From contig NBLM01000012.1 in the NCBI GenBank assembly GCA_002084585.1, positions 1-37,589 on the forward strand: 37,589 bases of DNA, written 5' to 3'. This DNA comes from Planctomycetales bacterium 4572_13 (GTDB taxonomy: Bacteria > Planctomycetota > Phycisphaerae > Sedimentisphaerales > Anaerohalosphaeraceae). Shown here piece by piece: positions 16,012-24,562 of this stretch; within the stretch, counting starts at the first letter, position 1; every line of letters starts with the position of its first letter. The position numbers and the translations under genes are program-made. The notes under the pieces were generated by a model. The model searched no databases and was not told the DNA's origin. It saw nothing but the letters and a program-made list of their open reading frames with translations.

Positions 16012-17421
16012 GTGGCCGATGAACAAAAAATCCTGTTGAAACAGATTGCAAGTGATATCGCTGAGATAGTGGAGCTGTTTGACCCCGAAGAATGCCGCCA
16101 AATCTTCGATTCTCTGGGTAAATCCGAGGCGGCCGAAGTTTTTGAGAAGGTCGATGAGGCGACCCGTGCGGAGTTGTTTGACCTGTTCGCCGACGATGAA
16201 CTGGTCGATTTAATCAGCGAGCTTGATCCCGATGACGCAGCGGATGTGCTGGCCGAACTGGATCAGGAGGAGAGCCGGGAGGTTCTGGAGGGGCTGGATT
16301 CCGAAAACGCCGAGCAAATTAAGGAGTTGATGGTCTATTCGGAGGACTCCGCCGGCGGCATTATGGACCCAACGGTGCTTTCAGTGGATGAAAACGCCTC
16401 TGCGAACGAGGTGATCAAACGCATTCGCGATGCGGAGGTCGATGAGGACTTTTACAGCATTTTTGTTGTAGACAAAAACAGGCGATTTCTTGGCGATGTT
16501 CGAATTCGCCTTTTGATTACCTGTCCCGCGGACACCCTTATTCGCACCCTTATCGACACCGATGCGGTTTTTGTTAATGTTGACGACGACCAGGAGGAAG
16601 TTCGTAATTTATTTAAGAAAAATGACTTAATGGTTGCTCCGGTGCTGGATGACCAGAAAAAACTCGTCGGACGCATTACGGCGGATCGCGTGATTGAAGT
16701 GGCTGAAGAAGAGGCCGCCGAGGATATGCTCGCGATGGCCGGTACCGATGCGACGGAACTGGAAACTTTCTCGGTGTTCAATGCCGCTCGCGTTCGTATG
16801 ACCTGGCTGCTGCCCTGTCTGGCCGGAACGGCGGTAACGGCAATACTCGGGTTCTTATTCAAGAATTGGTTCACTTCGGACGGCCAGCTCCATGTTTTTC
16901 TGGTTGCGGTCCTTTTTTCGCCGATGATTGCGGCGATCAGCGGAAATGCCGGACTTCAGACATCCGCCATCGTTATCTGCGGGCTTGCGACGGGCGACCT
17001 GGCGGCCCTGAAAATGAGCCAGGTGTTTATGCGCGAGGCCCGAATCGCACTTTTGGTCGCTCTTTGCTGCGGTGTCATCGGCGGCGGGATTTGCTCATTA
17101 TTGCCGTCCTTTTTCGCTAATCATGCACCGAAAGCGGCCCCGAATGTAATAGAGGTATCATCGCCGGCAGCAATTGCGGTTGAAACCGCGGATCAGCCAA
17201 TTAGTTTATTGGCGAACAAAGAGCAGGTGCGGCTGGCCGTTGCGTTCGGGATTGCGATGTTTTCGGCCATTATGATTTCCACATCGCTGGGCCTTTTGTT
17301 GCCGTTTTTGTTCCGGAATATCGGCCTCGACCCGGCGATTAGTGCCGGACCGATAGTAACAACCGCCAATGACTCAATCAGTGTTTCCATTTACCTGCTT
17401 TTGGCGTTGACACTGACTTAA
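16012..17421 (+). CDS. mgtE: magnesium transporter MgtE
   Basis: A 469-residue Mg2+ channel of the inner membrane. The acidic MgtE_N superhelical domain spans about residues 15-120 (repeats such as LISELDPDDAADVLAELDQEE). Two CBS domains follow (about 120-250: SAGGIMDPTVLSVDENAS; DDQKKLVGRITADRVIEVA), then a plug helix and five membrane helices from about residue 265. The pore signature FSPMIAAISGNAGLQTSAIV and the final-helix Asp region GLDPAISAGPIVTT are present, so it should be functional. The start is GTG with a weak GGGTGG upstream, and no better start is seen. Length fits the family (about 450). It is not obviously co-transcribed with pilT, which has its own promoter. Confidence 0.95.
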   Translation: MADEQKILLKQIASDIAEIVELFDPEECRQIFDSLGKSEAAEVFEKVDEATRAELFDLFADDELVDLISELDPDDAADVLAELDQEESREVLEGLDSENAEQIKELMVYSEDSAGGIMDPTVLSVDENASANEVIKRIRDAEVDEDFYSIFVVDKNRRFLGDVRIRLLITCPADTLIRTLIDTDAVFVNVDDDQEEVRNLFKKNDLMVAPVLDDQKKLVGRITADRVIEVAEEEAAEDMLAMAGTDATELETFSVFNAARVRMTWLLPCLAGTAVTAILGFLFKNWFTSDGQLHVFLVAVLFSPMIAAISGNAGLQTSAIVICGLATGDLAALKMSQVFMREARIALLVALCCGVIGGGICSLLPSFFANHAPKAAPNVIEVSSPAAIAVETADQPISLLANKEQVRLAVAFGIAMFSAIMISTSLGLLLPFLFRNIGLDPAISAGPIVTTANDSISVSIYLLLALTLT

Positions 17422-17499
17422 TAGGCCAAAAAGTACCGACATTTTATCACCCACACCGGCTTAAAATCTGTTGTTAGACAAAAAGGACAGACCTGAACA

Positions 17500-17529
17500 T
17501 TGACAGAAAGTGTTCAATACCTGTATAAT
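17500..17529 (+). promoter_or_regulatory. consensus sigma70 promoter of the pilT operon
   Basis: Perfect TTGACA (17500-17505) and perfect TATAAT (17524-17529) with an 18-base spacer, 96 bases before pilT. It is one of the best-looking promoters in the window. Confidence 0.8.
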
Positions 17530-17625
17530 GGTGAAGTGATAATTTGCCTTGTTGTTCATTTTCTGTCGTTACGCATTTATCATATAGTAGATTTATTATA
17601 GCTTGTATTGAAATAGGAGTTTTTT

Positions 17626-18762
17626 ATGGAAGCCCAGCCCTTGAATGAGCCTGTTGAGATAAATACTCATAAACCGCCTGAGATCGAGAAGCTGTTCCGT
17701 GTGGTCATCAAATCGGATGCCAGTGATCTTCACCTAAAGGTGGGGTTGCCCCCGAAAATTCGCATCCATAGCAAGCTCAAAAATACAACGGGCGACCCCA
17801 TGACCGAAAAAAAGATCGAAAAACTTGTCTTTGAGATCATGAGCGAGAAGCAAAAGCAATTTTTTCAGGATAACGGGGCTTTGGACTTTGCGTATCAGGT
17901 GGGCGATATGGATCGTTTCCGTATCAATGTTTTTCGTCAGCGTAGTTTCGTTAGTATGGCCGCGCGCCGGATCAGTGGAAGTATTCCGCCGTTTGAATCG
18001 CTTCATGTTCCCCCTATTATCGAGAAGATAGCCGAGGCCCATGACGGGTTGATCCTGGTAACCGGGCCGACGGGGTCGGGAAAAAGCACGACAATCGCCT
18101 CAATGATCGACCATATCAATCGAAACCGGGCCTGCCACATTGTAACGATCGAAGACCCTCTTGAATTTTTACATATGGACAAAAAAGCGATTGTTTCTCA
18201 GCGCGAAATCGGCATTGATGTACCTGATTTTGAAAGTGCGCTGCGGTCGCTGATGCGACAGGACCCGGATGTGGTTCTGGTGGGTGAAATTCGCGACCAC
18301 GAAACACTAACGGCAGCGATGAAAGCGGCGGAAACCGGTCATCTGGTATTCGGAACACTGCACTCGAACAACTGTGCCCAGACGATACAGCGAATCCTCG
18401 ATATGTTCCCGCAGGAAGAACGAGAGTTGACGCGGCAGACATTCGCGATGACAATTCGCGCGGTGATCAGTCAGAATTTACTCCCCGGAATCCGTCCGGA
18501 TGTCAAACGACTGCCGGCCATTGAAATTATGATCAATACACCAATTGTCCGAAAGCTTATCAGCGAAGAACGGGAAGCGGATCTTCCGTCCGCGATTCGG
18601 GCCGGACAACACGAGGGAATGCAGGACTTTACCGACAGCTTGCACAAACTCGTCGAGGAAGAATATATTGACCTGAAAATTGCGTATGAATACGCCCCGA
18701 ATATTGAAGAATTGAAAATGGCCCTAAAGGGGATTCGTTCCACGGCCAGTGGTATTTTATGA
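17626..18762 (+). CDS. pilT: PilT-type twitching motility retraction ATPase
   Basis: A 378-residue hexameric ATPase of the PilT/GspE family that would depolymerise the pilus from the cytoplasmic face. The N-terminal domain has DASDLHLKVGLPPKIRIH. The C-terminal ATPase carries Walker A GPTGSGKSTT (about 147-156), the Asp box TIEDPLE (174-180), Walker B with DPDVVLVGEIRD (213-224) and the His box GTLHSNN (243-249). The PilT-specific AIRAG/EGMQDFTDSL stretch is also present. All catalytic residues are intact. TAGGAG lies about 7 bases before the ATG. It starts a plus-strand run that continues into a degenerate relative of the same family 38 bases downstream. Confidence 0.95.
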   Translation: MEAQPLNEPVEINTHKPPEIEKLFRVVIKSDASDLHLKVGLPPKIRIHSKLKNTTGDPMTEKKIEKLVFEIMSEKQKQFFQDNGALDFAYQVGDMDRFRINVFRQRSFVSMAARRISGSIPPFESLHVPPIIEKIAEAHDGLILVTGPTGSGKSTTIASMIDHINRNRACHIVTIEDPLEFLHMDKKAIVSQREIGIDVPDFESALRSLMRQDPDVVLVGEIRDHETLTAAMKAAETGHLVFGTLHSNNCAQTIQRILDMFPQEERELTRQTFAMTIRAVISQNLLPGIRPDVKRLPAIEIMINTPIVRKLISEEREADLPSAIRAGQHEGMQDFTDSLHKLVEEEYIDLKIAYEYAPNIEELKMALKGIRSTASGIL

Positions 18763-18800
18763 TGAGCGATCTGCAAAAACAAAAATTAGGGAGAGCGTGA

Positions 18801-20438
18801 ATGCCGAATGAATTAATCGCCGCTGTGGAATACGGCGGATACATTTCATTGCCGAAGTTGTTACTGTTTGTTCTGGCTTTTGCCGCTTGGGCGCCGTTGG
18901 TGGGCTGGGTCTATACCGATGCCCAGTCAGTTCGGACAAACGCACTGGTGTGGACGCTGGTGATCGCAGCTTCCGGGCCGATTACATTTTTTCTCTGGCT
19001 TGTGATTCCCGCATTTTTTATTGGACTGCTGTTTTATCTCATTGTGGTCGCCGGCATAACACTGGCCTATGTAACCCATCGTAACGCGATGGTGGCCGAT
19101 TTTGAAAAGGTGTTGTCTGCCGATCACCTTCGCGGCCTTTTCAGCGACCCGCATAAGAAGATCGGACAAGCGGGACACGGTATTACTTTTATCACCGCCA
19201 ATGGCAACGAAGTCCCGCTTCCCGAACCCAAAAGCGCCGAATTGGAGGGGTTCATCGTAACCTGCGACCTGATCGATGACGCAAACTGGAATCGGGCTGA
19301 TAGTATCCGCCTGGTGCCTCAAAAAGACGAATACGCCGTGATCTATGAGATTGATGGAATACAATCTAAACAGGATCCCAGATCACACGAAGAGGTCAAC
19401 TATTTTTCCCACTACGCCAAACAGCTCGCGTCTTTGGAGGTCGAGGAAAAAAGAAAGCCGCAAAGGGGGCAGTTTACAACACTTTTCCCTGACCAGGAAC
19501 GCATTGAGTGGGAAGTTGTTACCTCCGGATCCACGGCTGGCGAGCAGATCATAATCAAAAGGGCCTCGGCATTGCTGTCGCGGAAGATTGAGGACTTGGG
19601 TCTGAATGAAAACCAGCTTGACGCAATTAAGAGTTTACGAGACCTCAAGGAGGGGCTGGTTCTTATTACCGGTCCGAAGAAAAGCGGCTTGACCACTACT
19701 TTTTACACCCTGCTGGGCAATCACGATCCATTTATGAACAATATCAACACGCTGGAAAAAAATCCGTCGGCACAACTTCAAAATATCACCCAGTTTACAT
19801 ACAGTTTGACCGACACCGGAACCACCACATTTTCCCGCCGACTCCAAAGTGTGTTTCGAAAAGGCCCGGATATCGTCGGGGTGGCCGACTGCCAAGACGC
19901 TCAAACCGCCCAGCTTGCCAGTGCGGGCGCCAAAGACGGCCGGGTTGTTTATGTCGTTCTGGAAGCGGCCAGTGTCAATGAGGCCATGGCTAAATGGTTA
20001 AAACTCGTTGCCGACAAGAACCTGATTGCCGACTCACTCGTGGCTGTCATCAATCAGCGACTGGTTCGGAAACTATGCAAAGAGTGCCGCCAGTCGTACC
20101 AGCCCAATCCGGCACTGTTTAAGAAATTTAATATCCCGCCTGAAGAAGCAACAAACTTTTATCGCCCCGGCGAAATTGAATACGATAAGCATGGCAAGCC
20201 CATTGTCTGTGAGAACTGTCAGGGGACGGGTTTCTTTGGGCGGATTGGATTGTTTGAGACAATCCGTATCGAGGATAAACTAAAGGGGGTTATCCGAAAA
20301 GCAACGGCGGCGAAAGAAATCGCCTTGGCATTTCGTCGTTCAGGAATGCTGTATGTGCAGGAGCAGTCAATCAAGAAAGTGGCTGCGGGAGAGACTTCTA
20401 TTAACGAAGTGATACGCAACTTTTCAAAAAAATCCTGA
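18801..20438 (+). CDS. membrane-anchored GspE/PilB-like pseudo-ATPase
   Basis: A 545-residue protein. The first 90 residues hold three probable membrane helices (LLLFVLAFAAWAPLVGWVY; ALVWTLVIAASGPITFFLWL; FFIGLLFYLIVVAGITLAY). The remainder aligns with GspE/PilB, but every nucleotide motif is altered. Walker A is GPKKSGLTTT (291-300; Leu where the P-loop Lys should be). The Asp box is NTLEKNPS. Walker B is GPDIVGVADCQD (355-366; GEIRD lost). The His box TLHTND is replaced by VLEAAS. The tetracysteine zinc site is kept (CKEC 426-429, CENC 470-473). It is therefore probably not an ATPase but a structural or regulatory partner. GGGAGAG precedes the ATG. Constrained sequence without stops argues against a pseudogene. 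Confidence 0.82.
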   Translation: MPNELIAAVEYGGYISLPKLLLFVLAFAAWAPLVGWVYTDAQSVRTNALVWTLVIAASGPITFFLWLVIPAFFIGLLFYLIVVAGITLAYVTHRNAMVADFEKVLSADHLRGLFSDPHKKIGQAGHGITFITANGNEVPLPEPKSAELEGFIVTCDLIDDANWNRADSIRLVPQKDEYAVIYEIDGIQSKQDPRSHEEVNYFSHYAKQLASLEVEEKRKPQRGQFTTLFPDQERIEWEVVTSGSTAGEQIIIKRASALLSRKIEDLGLNENQLDAIKSLRDLKEGLVLITGPKKSGLTTTFYTLLGNHDPFMNNINTLEKNPSAQLQNITQFTYSLTDTGTTTFSRRLQSVFRKGPDIVGVADCQDAQTAQLASAGAKDGRVVYVVLEAASVNEAMAKWLKLVADKNLIADSLVAVINQRLVRKLCKECRQSYQPNPALFKKFNIPPEEATNFYRPGEIEYDKHGKPIVCENCQGTGFFGRIGLFETIRIEDKLKGVIRKATAAKEIALAFRRSGMLYVQEQSIKKVAAGETSINEVIRNFSKKS

Positions 20439-20470
20439 GAGAAGATTTATTTAGAACTGGAGTTCGTTAT

Positions 20471-21562
20471 ATGGCATTGGCAATCGTTATTTTGGTTCTG
20501 TTATTAACCTTGTCGTTTTTCTATCTGAAATGTTCGCTGATGCAGTCGCTGTCGATGCTGTGGTCAGCGGTCATCGCAACGATCATTGCTTTTAGTTTTT
20601 ATGAAGCGGCGGCCCAGCAGTTCCTGACGCGCGGATACGGTTTGGATTGGGCGCAGTTCGGCTGCTTTCTGGCAGTGTACATCATCAGTTTTGCTCTGTT
20701 GAGGACGGCTCTGGACTATGTGGTGCCCATGAAAATTGACCTGGGCGACCCCGTTAAAATCGTAGCGGCTGTTGTCTGCGGCTTGCTGACGGGAGTGATT
20801 TTCTCCGGCAATCTGCTGGTGGCCATGGGACTCTTGCCATCGCAGGGAAAAATATTTTACAGCCGATTTGATCCGGATGCACCCGTCGCCCTGAGACAGC
20901 CCCGAACGCCCGCCCTGAAGACCGATGGTTTTGTAACCGGTCTGTACAGTCGGATCAGTTCCGGGTCGATGAGTTCCGGCCAAAGTTTTGGCGTTCTTCA
21001 CGCGGATTACCTGGCCCAAATCCATCTCAACAAACTGAAAACAAAGGATCAGGTTTTGACGGTTTGCTCTCAGGATGCGTTGATTCTGCCTCGGGACAAA
21101 AACCAAAAACCAATCCGCCGGCAAACCACCGCCGAGGGTAAAGAAATAATGATCGTCCGGGCAGGCATCCGGGCACGGAAAATAACAGACGGCGGTGCGA
21201 ATAACGCCTCCGGCAAAATCGCGTTTTTTCCGGCTCAAATCCGCTTGATCGTCAAAGAAGCGAATGTTGCGGCTCACCCCTTGGCCCAAACCGCAACAGC
21301 GATCTATCCTATCGGGCTTTGGAAGAGCGGGAAAGTGATAGAATGGGAATTGAACGAAATTGTCACACCGGATTCCAAGGGGATCAGAGACAGAGTTTAC
21401 TGGATGGATGTAGCTTTTCAGGACCCGAAAGGCAAAAAGCCGGTCCTGCTGGAGTTCAAACAAAATGCGGTCGTTGACTTATCGCCCTATGAAGTGGTTA
21501 AAAACACGCCGGAAATCGAACAAGCTCTAAACGATGAGGGCCAGAAAAAAGGATCGCCTTAG
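20471..21562 (+). CDS. CvpA-like membrane protein with long C-terminal domain
   Basis: A 363-residue protein with four predicted membrane helices in the first about 125 residues. Examples are MALAIVILVLLLTLSFFYL, LWSAVIATIIAFSFYEAAA and VAAVVCGLLTGVIFSGNLLV. The layout and spacing are like CvpA (colicin V production family). The following 235 residues are soluble and beta-rich, containing ILPRDKNQKPIR and IYPIGLWKSGKVIEWEL; I do not recognise this part. It begins 33 bases after the pseudo-ATPase gene, so they are probably one operon with pilT. Its TAG stop overlaps by 4 bases the stop codon of the convergent gene at 21559-21708. Function of CvpA family members is poorly defined. Confidence 0.6.
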   Translation: MALAIVILVLLLTLSFFYLKCSLMQSLSMLWSAVIATIIAFSFYEAAAQQFLTRGYGLDWAQFGCFLAVYIISFALLRTALDYVVPMKIDLGDPVKIVAAVVCGLLTGVIFSGNLLVAMGLLPSQGKIFYSRFDPDAPVALRQPRTPALKTDGFVTGLYSRISSGSMSSGQSFGVLHADYLAQIHLNKLKTKDQVLTVCSQDALILPRDKNQKPIRRQTTAEGKEIMIVRAGIRARKITDGGANNASGKIAFFPAQIRLIVKEANVAAHPLAQTATAIYPIGLWKSGKVIEWELNEIVTPDSKGIRDRVYWMDVAFQDPKGKKPVLLEFKQNAVVDLSPYEVVKNTPEIEQALNDEGQKKGSP

Positions 21563-21708
21563 TACGACAGCGCGATTTCTTCCAAATCTACCTGCATGAG
21601 GTGTTCCAGGTAGAGATCGAGATCTTTAACCGTAAATTGGTCCAGAAAATCCTGTCTTGCGGTTCTGTTGATGTCCATAATGCAATCGATAATCTCGTAC
21701 TTGCTCAT
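21559..21708 (-). CDS. conserved-looking 49-residue acidic protein
   Basis: A short minus-strand ORF starting at ATG 21706-21708, with GGAG about 9 bases upstream, and ending in TAA at 21559-21561, which overlaps the stop of the convergent CvpA-like gene. The peptide begins MSKYEIIDCIMDINRTARQD and continues FLDQFTVKDLDLYLEHLM, then QVDLEEIALSY. It is strongly amphipathic and helical, with regular Leu/Ile spacing and net negative charge, which is unlike random antisense sequence. It probably forms a small helical adaptor. No named family recognised. An opposing plus-strand frame at 21601-21936 is rejected as a shadow. Confidence 0.6.
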   Translation of the reverse strand: MSKYEIIDCIMDINRTARQDFLDQFTVKDLDLYLEHLMQVDLEEIALSY

Positions 21709-21946
21709 CCAGTGCGGCTCCGTAAACGAATCTCGTTGGCTTCTATAACATTAGTATGCATATCGGGTGTTACGGTCTTTTTTCTTGAATCGCCGGAAAG
21801 CAAAAACAGCGGCGGCGATTTTCCCGACAGACACAACATCTATTACAGAAACACCCGGAAGATACATAATGTTGAAGTCGTGATTTTCAGGTGCAAAAGG
21901 AGTCCAATAATAACACGAAACAAGAACGATAAATGACAGGACGCTC

Positions 21947-21977
21947 TTGATAAAAAAATTATTTTTTTGAATATAAT
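21947..21977 (+). promoter_or_regulatory. promoter of the radical SAM gene
   Basis: TTGATA (21947-21952) and perfect TATAAT (21972-21977), with a slightly long 19-base spacer. The predicted transcript would start about 14 bases before ATG 21998, a very short leader that fits the lack of a Shine-Dalgarno sequence. Confidence 0.55.
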
Positions 21978-21997
21978 CGATTCTATTGACCTGTTCG

Positions 21998-23044
21998 ATG
22001 CTGAAATTGAAAGATAATCTGTTTAATGCAAGGCGCTGGCGGAATCAGCCCAAGCTGAAGCTGTGGCGGTACGCCGGACTGATGCTGACCTATCGGTGCT
22101 CAGCGGCGTGTCGATTCTGCTACTACCATTGCAGCCCGCAGGCATCGGGGCTGATGCCCGTGGAAACGGCCATCCAGTCGTGGGAAGGGCTTATTCGTTT
22201 GGCTGGGGACAACGCAAAGGTCCATATTACCGGCGGCGAACCATTTTTGTATTTTGACCGCCTGGCTCAAATTCTTAAACACCTCTCGCGGCTGGGATTG
22301 ACGCCGCCGGATTCAATTGAAACCAATGCCGGCGTTTGGAACAGCGATAGTGAATTGCGGGATCAGCTTTGCTTTTTGGATGACTGCGGGGTGGACCGTC
22401 TCAAGGTCAGTTGGGACGCTTTTCACGAAGAATTCGTCGAGATTGAAAAAGTTCAGCGATTTATTCACATTGCGCGTGAGATGTTGGGTTCCCATCGCGT
22501 CTTGGTTCGCTGGGAAAAACATCTGGATCGGCCAACAGGGATTCACCAACAGGGGCCGGATGAAAAAAAAACGACTCTGCTGGCGGCCCTTGACGCGGAT
22601 TCCTGCCGATTTACCGGTCGGGCCGCCGAGGCATTGGCACCGCTTGTTGCTGCGCATCCGGCATCGGATTTTCAGGGCCGACATTGCCAAAAGGCACTGT
22701 TGGGATCCAAAGGGGTACATATTGACCCGTATGGGAATGTTTTTAACGGCCAGTGCAGCGGAATGGTCATTGGGAATGTTAACCAGATGCCTTTGGATGT
22801 TCTTTGGCAGACATTCGAGCCGGATCGAGCGGATTTTTGGACAGTGTTATACGAAAAAGGGCCATTCGGGCTTTTGGAGCGGGCCTTGAGCGATGGTTTT
22901 CGCCCACGGGACACATATGCCTCCAAATGCCATCTTTGTACGGATATTCGGCGTTTTTTCTTTGACAAAGGAAATTATTCGACGATAATCGGCCCCCATG
23001 ACTGTTATGGAAACAATGATTCCCGGACTGGAGGATGTCCTTGA
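21998..23044 (+). CDS. radical SAM protein with SPASM-like C-terminus
   Basis: A 348-residue protein. The radical SAM CxxxCxxC cluster motif is in LTYRCSAACRFCYYHCSP (about residues 30-47), and the GGE motif for SAM binding is in VHITGGEPFLYFDRL. The C-terminal part has further cysteines (HCQKALLGSKG, GNVFNGQCSGMVIGN, SKCHLCTDIRR, HDCYGN) consistent with an auxiliary iron-sulfur cluster. Substrate is unknown; no short peptide substrate gene is next to it, although a 49-residue gene lies upstream on the other strand. ATG 21998 is chosen over TTG 21986 because of the promoter position. The 3' end overlaps the kinase gene by about 10 bases, implying coupled expression. Confidence 0.82.
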   Translation: MLKLKDNLFNARRWRNQPKLKLWRYAGLMLTYRCSAACRFCYYHCSPQASGLMPVETAIQSWEGLIRLAGDNAKVHITGGEPFLYFDRLAQILKHLSRLGLTPPDSIETNAGVWNSDSELRDQLCFLDDCGVDRLKVSWDAFHEEFVEIEKVQRFIHIAREMLGSHRVLVRWEKHLDRPTGIHQQGPDEKKTTLLAALDADSCRFTGRAAEALAPLVAAHPASDFQGRHCQKALLGSKGVHIDPYGNVFNGQCSGMVIGNVNQMPLDVLWQTFEPDRADFWTVLYEKGPFGLLERALSDGFRPRDTYASKCHLCTDIRRFFFDKGNYSTIIGPHDCYGNNDSRTGGCP

Positions 23045-24282
23045 CCGGTAGTGGAATGACGAATTATGATACGATCCTTGGACGTATGGTCGTTGACCTG
23101 TCCCTGTGTACGGAGACAGAGGTGCGACACTGCATCGAAGAAAAGAAGTCCCATTCCCCCGAAGACCCCATAACGCTTGAGCAAATTCTTCTCGATAAGC
23201 AGTTCGTTACAAACACCCAGCTTGGACGGATGCGGACGCTGATCCGGGAAAGCAAGGATGTTTCCAACCAGATTCCCGGCTATAAAATTCTTGGCAAACT
23301 TGGGTCCGGCGCCATGGCCGTTGTCTATAAGGCCAAACAAATTTCTCTGGATCGCACTGTCGCCATTAAGGTGCTGCCTAAAAAGTTTGTGCAAAAGGCC
23401 GATTATGTCGAACGGTTTTATAAAGAAGGACGGCTGGCGGCCAAGATGAACCACAACAACATCGTTCAGGCGATTGATGTCGGCGAAGTGGGAGGCCTGT
23501 ACTACTTTGTGATGGAGTTCGTCGAGGGCAAAACGCTTCACGATGATCTGTCCAAGGGGAAAATTTTCGGTGAAGATGAAGCCATCGATCTGATTCTGCA
23601 GCTTATCAGCGCGCTTGGGCATGCTCATTCCATGGGCCTGGTCCACCGGGATGTCAAGCCCAAGAACATCATGCTCAACAAGGACAATGTGGTTAAACTG
23701 GCCGATATGGGGCTGGCCCGCGAAACATCAGACATCAAAGCCGCCAAGCATGAACAAGGCAAGGCGTTTGGAACCCCCTATTATATCGCACCGGAGCAAA
23801 TTCGCGGACTGATGGATATTGACGGACGAGCCGATATTTACGCCCTGGGAGCAACCCTGTTCCACATGGTCACCGGCCGCGTCCCTTTCGAGGCCGGCTC
23901 GCCGTCGGAGGTAATGAAAAAGCATCTGAAAGAACCCCTGACGCCGCCGGACCACATCAACACCGCCTTAACGGCCGGGATGGCCGAAGTGATTGAGGTA
24001 ATGATGGCCAAAAACAGGGACCAACGGTACGCGACGATGGCCGAAGTCATGGATGATTTGAAAGCTGTGCGACAAGGCCACCCGCCGTTGATGGCCAGAC
24101 AGAAGTTTAATGTCAAGTCCCTCGAAGAACTGGAAGAGGGAATGATACTGGGAACGACCGATGACGGCGAACAAAAAATCTACACCGCCGAAGCAATCGC
24201 CACTTATCGCCTGTGGGTCATCGTTCTCGGCGCCCTGTCGGCCCTGATGGCACTGGCTGTTTTGTTTATGCTGACACGCTGA
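23035..24282 (+). CDS. Ser/Thr protein kinase with N-terminal helical domain and C-terminal membrane anchor
   Basis: A 415-residue Hanks-type kinase. Residues about 1-75 form a helical domain (ILGRMVVDLSLCTETEVRHC; EQILLDKQFVTNTQLGRM) resembling the GspE/MshE N-terminal fold. The kinase domain (83-345) has LGSGAMAVVYKA (P-loop), VAIK (K112), HRDVKPKNIM (D206), DMG in place of DFG (224-226), and GTPYYIAPEQ. It is catalytically complete. One helix near the C-terminus (LWVIVLGALSALMALAVLFML) anchors it with the kinase in the cytoplasm; no sensor domain lies beyond. The start is uncertain: GGAGG abuts ATG 23035, is 6 bases from TTG 23041, and another ATG lies at 23056. It overlaps the radical SAM gene. 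Confidence 0.9.
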   Translation: MSLTGSGMTNYDTILGRMVVDLSLCTETEVRHCIEEKKSHSPEDPITLEQILLDKQFVTNTQLGRMRTLIRESKDVSNQIPGYKILGKLGSGAMAVVYKAKQISLDRTVAIKVLPKKFVQKADYVERFYKEGRLAAKMNHNNIVQAIDVGEVGGLYYFVMEFVEGKTLHDDLSKGKIFGEDEAIDLILQLISALGHAHSMGLVHRDVKPKNIMLNKDNVVKLADMGLARETSDIKAAKHEQGKAFGTPYYIAPEQIRGLMDIDGRADIYALGATLFHMVTGRVPFEAGSPSEVMKKHLKEPLTPPDHINTALTAGMAEVIEVMMAKNRDQRYATMAEVMDDLKAVRQGHPPLMARQKFNVKSLEELEEGMILGTTDDGEQKIYTAEAIATYRLWVIVLGALSALMALAVLFMLTR

Positions 24283-24287
24283 CCCAC

Positions 24288-24356
24288 AATGACACCGACC
24301 ACAGCAAACGAATCCGGGCCTGTCTGACAAAAAACAAAATCGCGGTTCAACCATAA
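24288..24356 (+). pseudogene. relic of a ferritin-like gene 3' end
   Basis: Reads NDTDHSKRIRACLTKNKIAV then QP-stop, closely matching the last 23 codons of the gene at 24563-25039 (DDKDHAKRIRAYMKENQIAI, QS-stop). The DNA match includes AAACGAATCCGGGC and AAATCGCG. No start or upstream portion remains, so it is the stub of a tandem copy, immediately after the kinase stop. The rest of the gap to 24562 shows nothing I can name. Confidence 0.75.
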
Positions 24357-24562
24357 AATGACCCTTAGCGGCTGGACGCTCGACACCCGAGGCGAACCAT
24401 TTGCAAGAACCGTTGTGTTCACCCTGTGCGGTATCTGTGCTGGGGCATGAAAAAGGCGTTTAACGGCAACGGTTCCTGTTTGTTAAACAGTTGCAAAAGG
24501 AGCTGGAGGGGGATAGGATTGAAATGGACTTTACCGTTGGGACTATGAATCGAAAGGCAATG

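Noticed and set aside
20564-21463. Minus-strand frame of 299 codons opposite the CvpA-like gene
   Set aside because: Antisense to a gene with clear membrane helices and operon context; Arg/Gln/His-rich shadow.
21601-21936. Plus-strand frame of 111 codons between CvpA-like and radical SAM genes
   Set aside because: No RBS, mixed composition, overlaps the better minus-strand 49-residue gene; kept as non-coding.
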